Assembly (NCBI GenBank): GCA_028706585.1
Contig: JAQTVX010000119.1
Location: forward strand, 1 to 6,830
Direction of reading: 5' to 3'
Origin: Candidatus Krumholzibacteriia bacterium
GTDB lineage: Bacteria; Krumholzibacteriota; Krumholzibacteriia; Krumholzibacteriales; Krumholzibacteriaceae
Length of the DNA stretch: 6,830 nucleotides
The notes beneath the pieces are model-generated. The model saw only the letters and a list, made by a program, of their open reading frames with translations. It did not search any database and was not told the origin of the DNA. Below, one piece after another: positions 6,255-6,830 of this stretch (positions are counted from its first letter, which is position 1; the number at the start of each line of letters is the position of its first letter). Position numbers and translations under genes: made by a program.

Positions 6255-6259
6255 ATAAT
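6254..6259 (+). promoter_or_regulatory. Perfect TATAAT -10 box for the right-edge exported protein gene
   Basis: TATAAT is an exact -10 consensus, 54 bases before the ATG at 6314, giving a leader of about 48 bases. At 17 bases upstream the -35 position reads TCGCGG, which does not match TTGACA. The promoter would therefore be weak or activator-dependent, in keeping with the inverted repeat over that position. Confidence 0.45.
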
Positions 6260-6313
6260 GGAAGTCCTTGGTTCAAAGAGACGCCCAGGATACGACGAAA
6301 GGAGACCATCCCC

Positions 6314-6830
6314 ATGATACGCAGGCTTATCACTGCAGCATTGATGTGCGTGGCGGCCTCCGCCGGCTGCGCGGCGGACGCGCTCGCCGCGCCCGGCGCT
6401 GCCGCGTCCGAATCGCCCAAGGTCTCGGTCGCGACGATCGACTTCCTCGAATCGTCCGGTATGTCCGTGAACGGGGCGGGGCCGTTTCTCGTGAAAATGG
6501 ACGCGTTTCGCAACCGCCTTATCGCCGCCAACACGCTGAGTTCGTCCGTCTCGATCATCGATTGCGGAAACCAATCCGTGGAAAACATCCCTCTCGAAGG
6601 GCGCTCGCTCCAGCACCTCAAGGCAGAGGCGCTGACGCTGCGGAGAAAAACGGGGGACGTCTATCTCATCGGCGTGCGCAGCTTCTCCATCGCATCGCCG
6701 GACTCCAGGGAATCCAGAACGATCCCGACCGGGGTCCAGTTCGAATCGATCGCCGTCGACGAGGAAACTGGAAACGTTTTCCTGGCCGGCCGGGAAAGCA
6801 AGGAGCTCGGCTTCTATTCGTCCAGCTCGG
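6314..6830 (+). CDS. Exported protein of unknown function (3' end outside window)
   Basis: The frame is open from ATG at 6314 to the edge, giving 172 residues. AAAGGAG (6298-6304) lies 9 bases before the start and a TATAAT box lies further upstream. The N-terminus is a signal peptide: two arginines, a hydrophobic core (LITAALMCVAASAG), then either Sec cleavage after ALA at residue 25 or a lipid-modified C19. The lipoprotein reading is less likely because SAGC lacks the usual leucine or similar residue at -3. A low-complexity Ala/Ser linker follows (about 26-35), then KVSVATIDFLES. After a central part, two beta-strand-like segments, TGDVYLIGVRSF (113-124) and TGNVFLAGRESKELGFY (152-168), resemble each other. 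They could be blades of a repeat fold such as a beta-propeller, but this is only an impression. I do not recognise a family, and no catalytic motif is visible. C19 and C84 are the cysteines in the part that may be exported. Confidence 0.75.
   Translation, partial: MIRRLITAALMCVAASAGCAADALAAPGAAASESPKVSVATIDFLESSGMSVNGAGPFLVKMDAFRNRLIAANTLSSSVSIIDCGNQSVENIPLEGRSLQHLKAEALTLRRKTGDVYLIGVRSFSIASPDSRESRTIPTGVQFESIAVDEETGNVFLAGRESKELGFYSSSS

Noticed and set aside
6326..6370. Lipoprotein signal with lipidated C19 in the right-edge protein
   Set aside because: The residues before the cysteine are SAG, with serine instead of leucine or a similar residue at -3. A Sec cleavage after ALA at residue 25 is at least as good.

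Overview
The window comes from a high-GC bacterium, probably Gram-negative. It has dense, mostly C/G-ending codons, Shine-Dalgarno-led genes, two TTG starts, a Wzz-type polysaccharide co-polymerase and exported proteins with Sec-type leaders. The mix of genes (Wzz and GT4 glycosyltransferase next to tyrS, an aldehyde dehydrogenase, a rhomboid protease and a stand-alone secreted DUF2914 protein) would suit an uncultivated FCB-type or deltaproteobacterium-like lineage. That placement is a weak inference. I see no tRNA, rRNA, CRISPR array, insertion sequence or phage gene.

Left part (1-2231): a Wzz/GNVR-type chain-length protein on the minus strand runs off the left edge. Divergent from it across a 256-bp gap is a family-4 glycosyltransferase on the plus strand. 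Together they look like the edge of an exopolysaccharide, capsule or O-antigen locus that continues to the left.

Middle and right part (2218-6127): four minus-strand genes lie head to tail. In transcription order they are a small secreted DUF2914 protein, a rhomboid intramembrane protease, an aldehyde dehydrogenase close to succinate-semialdehyde dehydrogenases, and tyrosyl-tRNA synthetase. The rhomboid and dehydrogenase genes touch at a stop/start overlap, so those two are probably translationally coupled. Gaps of about 100 bp separate the other pairs. The tyrS 3' end overlaps the 3' end of the glycosyltransferase gene by 14 bp in convergent orientation, leaving no room for a terminator between them.

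Right edge (6128-6830): a 186-bp divergent intergenic region rich in palindromes separates the DUF2914 gene from a plus-strand gene for an exported protein that I do not recognise. This region holds a perfect TATAAT box and an 8-bp inverted repeat ending on it, the best candidate regulatory site in the window. The exported protein runs off the right edge.

Most of the window is ordinary housekeeping and envelope genes. I found no convincing new multi-gene system. The points most worth a second look are the inverted repeat at the 6254 promoter, the unrecognised exported protein, the minimal secreted DUF2914 protein and a possible structured leader in front of tyrS.
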